Translations under genes and position numbers: made by a program
Shown: positions 62,484-64,000 of the stretch, piece after piece
How the letters are laid out: each line of letters starts with the position of its first letter
How positions within the stretch are numbered: the first letter of the stretch is position 1
Notes under the pieces: generated by a model
The model's input: only the letters and a program-made list of their open reading frames with translations
Databases searched by the model: none
Told to the model about the DNA's origin: nothing
Assembly: GCA_002238425.1 (NCBI GenBank)
Contig: MPMJ01000006.1
Location: 29,494-93,493 of the forward strand
Length of the DNA: 64,000 nucleotides
Source: SAR202 cluster bacterium bin16
GTDB taxonomy: Bacteria > Chloroflexota > Dehalococcoidia > Lucifugimonadales > Australimonadaceae
Reading direction: 5' to 3'

Positions 62484-62681
62484 GTCTCCGTTCTTCCATC
62501 AGTCACATAGCACGCACGGGATGCAGCCGGTGCACGTCTCACACCCAACCGCCCCTGCCGTCGAGAGAGCTGGGCGACCCTCCTGGCCATGCCTGCCAGG
62601 AATCACGTCCCAGGTTCGATGGTCGGAGAGGTTGAGGAAGCCGAACATCGCGTCCATTGTGACAGAGCCGGGGCGAGGAAA

Positions 62682-62729
62682 AGACTCCCTGTAAGACCCC
62701 GCATCCGTGCGGGGTGCTACAGGGAGTCT
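62682..62729. other. long two-part stem-loop
   Basis: Outer 12-bp stem AGACTCCCTGTA/TACAGGGAGTCT, 3x3 internal loop, inner 7-bp stem CCCCGCA/TGCGGGG with a TCCG tetraloop. Lies upstream of the HTH operon. Terminator or structured leader. Confidence 0.6.
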
Positions 62730-62907
62730 CCTTCCGAGTATCGACCGTTCACACTCCTTGGCGGGCTCTGCGGCCTCATGAACCACAGCGAGCCGCAGAG
62801 AGTGAAAGAGTCGGCGGTAGAGGAAGAGGGTTCGATCGTCCGGACGGCTGTTGCCGCCGGCACTCGCGCTGCTCTGCCGGATCGGCGCCAGGCCCGCATC
62901 CGATGCT

Positions 62908-62997
62908 TCAGGTGGGGCGCAGCAAGTCCAAGAGTCCGCCCCATCCGAGGAAGAGGAACGCCAGCAGTGCCAGCCCGAGGCCGAACTCACCCTCCAT
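62908..62997 (-). CDS. 29-residue single-helix membrane peptide
   Basis: Codes MEGEFGLGLALLAFLFLGWG then GLLDLLRPT. GGGGAGG lies six bases before the ATG. It has the same length and design as the peptide at 30067-30156, although the sequences are unrelated. Too short for ordinary gene calling. Confidence 0.45.
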   Translation of the reverse strand: MEGEFGLGLALLAFLFLGWGGLLDLLRPT

Positions 62998-63035
62998 CCC
63001 TGACCTCCCCTCGTAACCGGCGGACGCCCAACTCC

Positions 63036-63329
63036 CTACTCGATCGGGTTCTTGCGCGGCCTGCCCCGCCGCCGGCCCTCCGACGACCAGAAATAGACTG
63101 CGTTGTCCGTGCGGCGGAACTCAAGGTTCTTCCCCAGCGCATCCGCAGCTGAGTTCAGCCTGCGCCGGATCGCCTGCGTCGTCTCGCCCTCTCCGGCCTC
63201 CAGCTTGCCCGCCTCGCCCGGCGCGACGCGTTCGATGTAGCCGACGTACTCCTGCAGCAGCGCCGCGCGCTTACCGGTCGCGCTCCTCGCGCGGGCCTCG
63301 CCGATAGGGAGCGTGCTGAACGTGGGCAT
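63036..63329 (-). CDS. small DNA-binding-like protein with AT-hook tail
   Basis: 97 residues from the ATG at 63329, with GGAGGT upstream. The C-terminus ends SSEGRRRGRPRKNPIE, where GRPRK is an AT-hook-like core. The middle is helical, with VYFWSS before the hook. Unknown family; probably a nucleoid-type or regulatory protein of the element. Confidence 0.65.
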   Translation of the reverse strand: MPTFSTLPIGEARARSATGKRAALLQEYVGYIERVAPGEAGKLEAGEGETTQAIRRRLNSAADALGKNLEFRRTDNAVYFWSSEGRRRGRPRKNPIE

Positions 63330-63729
63330 GAGCGTTACCTCCATCGCGGGCGGACACGTCCAGCAGCCGCCGCCTCGCCGGAAACCAGATCACCACGGGT
63401 TCGGCCAGGGTCATCGTCCCCGAGAGCGGCCCCGTCCACCCATCCGGTCGCCCGAAAGGAGCCTGTTTGGGACCGATTCCAGCAGATTGGGCCGAAAACT
63501 TACCGCTTCCTTATCGAACTGGAGACCGACCTTACCCACACCTTATTCGCGAATGCCTACACTAGCCCGCCGGGTGCATGTGGACCTTCTCGTCCTTCCA
63601 CAGCGCCCGCGGCTCTCGAAGTTCGTGAAGGGCTGTGCATCGGACAAATGACCGAACAACGAACAACCGGAACGAAAACCCCGGGGGCTCTGCCGCAGCC
63701 ATACCGCGTGACACAGGAGGATTGATTCC
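63330..63729. other. 400-base gap without a recognisable gene
   Basis: Only the SD CAGGAGG at 63714-63720 for the following start. No repeats or hairpins of note. Confidence 0.4.
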
Positions 63730-63801
63730 ATGAGCCTTTCTTCTGCTCTATCCGCAACCCTGTCCGCACCGCGCCGCCTGCTGAGGGCGGCCATGCCCGT
63801 T
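63730..63801 (+). CDS. start of a small gene lost in the poly-C tract
   Basis: ATG with CAGGAGG upstream, coding MSLSSALSATLSAPRRLLRA and a few more residues, then running into the C homopolymer. The true continuation cannot be read. Confidence 0.4.
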
Positions 63802-63881
63802 ACCCCCCCCCCCCCCCCACCCCCCCCCCCCCCCGGCCCCCGGGGGGGGGCGGCCCTCCCCCTCCCCCCCCCCCCCCCCGA
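63802..63881. repeat. poly-C/poly-G low-complexity tract
   Basis: About 80 bases of almost pure C with a short G run. Biologically implausible at this purity, and probably a sequencing or gap-filling artefact. Linkage across it is doubtful. Confidence 0.8.
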
Positions 63882-63925
63882 ATAAATGTTCTAGTCGACT
63901 CGTCTCCCTGGCAGGGAGGCGCGGC

Positions 63926-64000
63926 ATGATGCCCGCCTCCTTCCTCCGCCGCTCCCCGCTCCTCCTGCTGACCGCCGCGCTCGTGGCGCTGGCCGTCTTC
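63926..64000 (+). CDS. N-terminus of an exported or membrane protein
   Basis: ATG behind GGGAGG, coding MMPASFLRRSPLLLLTAALV and continuing out of the window. Basic start plus hydrophobic stretch gives a signal peptide. The rest is not in view. Confidence 0.55.
   Translation, partial: MMPASFLRRSPLLLLTAALVALAVF

Noticed and set aside
62717..62944. 75-codon minus-strand frame beside the stem-loop
   Set aside because: It overlaps the better-supported 29-codon peptide and has no SD.
28709..63329. Prophage
   Set aside because: No capsid, portal, terminase, tail or integrase gene is visible. The recognisable mobility genes are of plasmid/ICE type.
63543..63794. 83-codon minus-strand frame
   Set aside because: Arg/Cys/Ser-rich, no SD, overlaps a plus-strand start with a good SD.
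1..64000. tRNA or rRNA genes, including tRNA-based attachment sites
   Set aside because: I scanned for T-arm-like GTTCGA contexts and found none with the rest of a cloverleaf. A covariance search could still find one.

Overview
The window looks like a GC-rich chromosome of a free-living bacterium. The best guess is an uncultivated Chloroflexota of the Dehalococcoidia/SAR202 kind. This rests on the gene mix (CaiB-type CoA transferase, Rieske oxygenase, LigJ-type hydratase, tripartite tricarboxylate transporter) and on many short interspersed GC hairpin repeats. There is no rRNA or marker gene here to prove the taxonomy, and I recognised no tRNA, rRNA or CRISPR array.

Region 1 (1-28.6 kb) is chromosomal metabolism broken up by toxin-antitoxin pairs. 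It holds hicAB (the toxin frameshifted at the left edge), thiI, a small antitoxin with a frameshifted PIN toxin, a class II aldolase, an AbrB/PIN pair, an enoyl-CoA hydratase, a truncated DDE transposase abutting a decapitated HsdM-like methylase, a GIY-YIG protein, a CaiB/BaiF CoA transferase, a Fic protein, an SDR, a VOC protein, a molybdopterin hydroxylase large subunit, fhs, a second hicAB and a cupin. Next comes a catabolic and transport block: on the minus strand ligJ, a periplasmic-binding-like protein and a Rieske oxygenase; on the plus strand an ornithine-cyclodeaminase-like gene, a TctC lipoprotein, a fused TctA-TctB permease and an exported protein. I infer that it serves uptake and breakdown of aromatic-derived di- or tricarboxylates.

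Region 2 (28.7-30.8 kb) is a compact locus of very small minus-strand genes and unusually dense hairpins. One of these is a three-way-junction RNA candidate whose two wobble pairs work only in the plus-strand transcript.

Region 3 (30.9-47.5 kb) is a defence island. It has an Eco57I-like DNA methylase followed by RelE, a membrane protein, a DUF104 protein and a PLD-SNF2 helicase; a HEPN-motif protein; a GHKL ATPase fused to a PD-(D/E)XK nuclease; and a DUF4062-STAND NTPase. Much of it is visibly AT-richer than its surroundings. Broken pieces of the neighbouring element's own genes lie at the cargo borders.

Region 4 (47.6-64 kb) is the backbone of a mobile element. It has an SNF2-type helicase, a chain of four tightly overlapping small genes headed by an XRE regulator, a roughly 1 kb repeat-rich apparently non-coding region that could be an origin or transfer origin, an HTH/coiled-coil protein behind paired operator-like repeats, a HerA/VirD4-type coupling ATPase and a replication-relaxation family protein. 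Further cargo (a NucS-like nuclease) and a four-gene HTH operon follow. The last 270 bases contain a poly-C tract that is probably a sequencing or assembly artefact.

The most interesting reading is that 39.5-47.5 kb is an old, decayed second copy of the 47.6-51.4 kb backbone module whose interior has been replaced by defence cargo.
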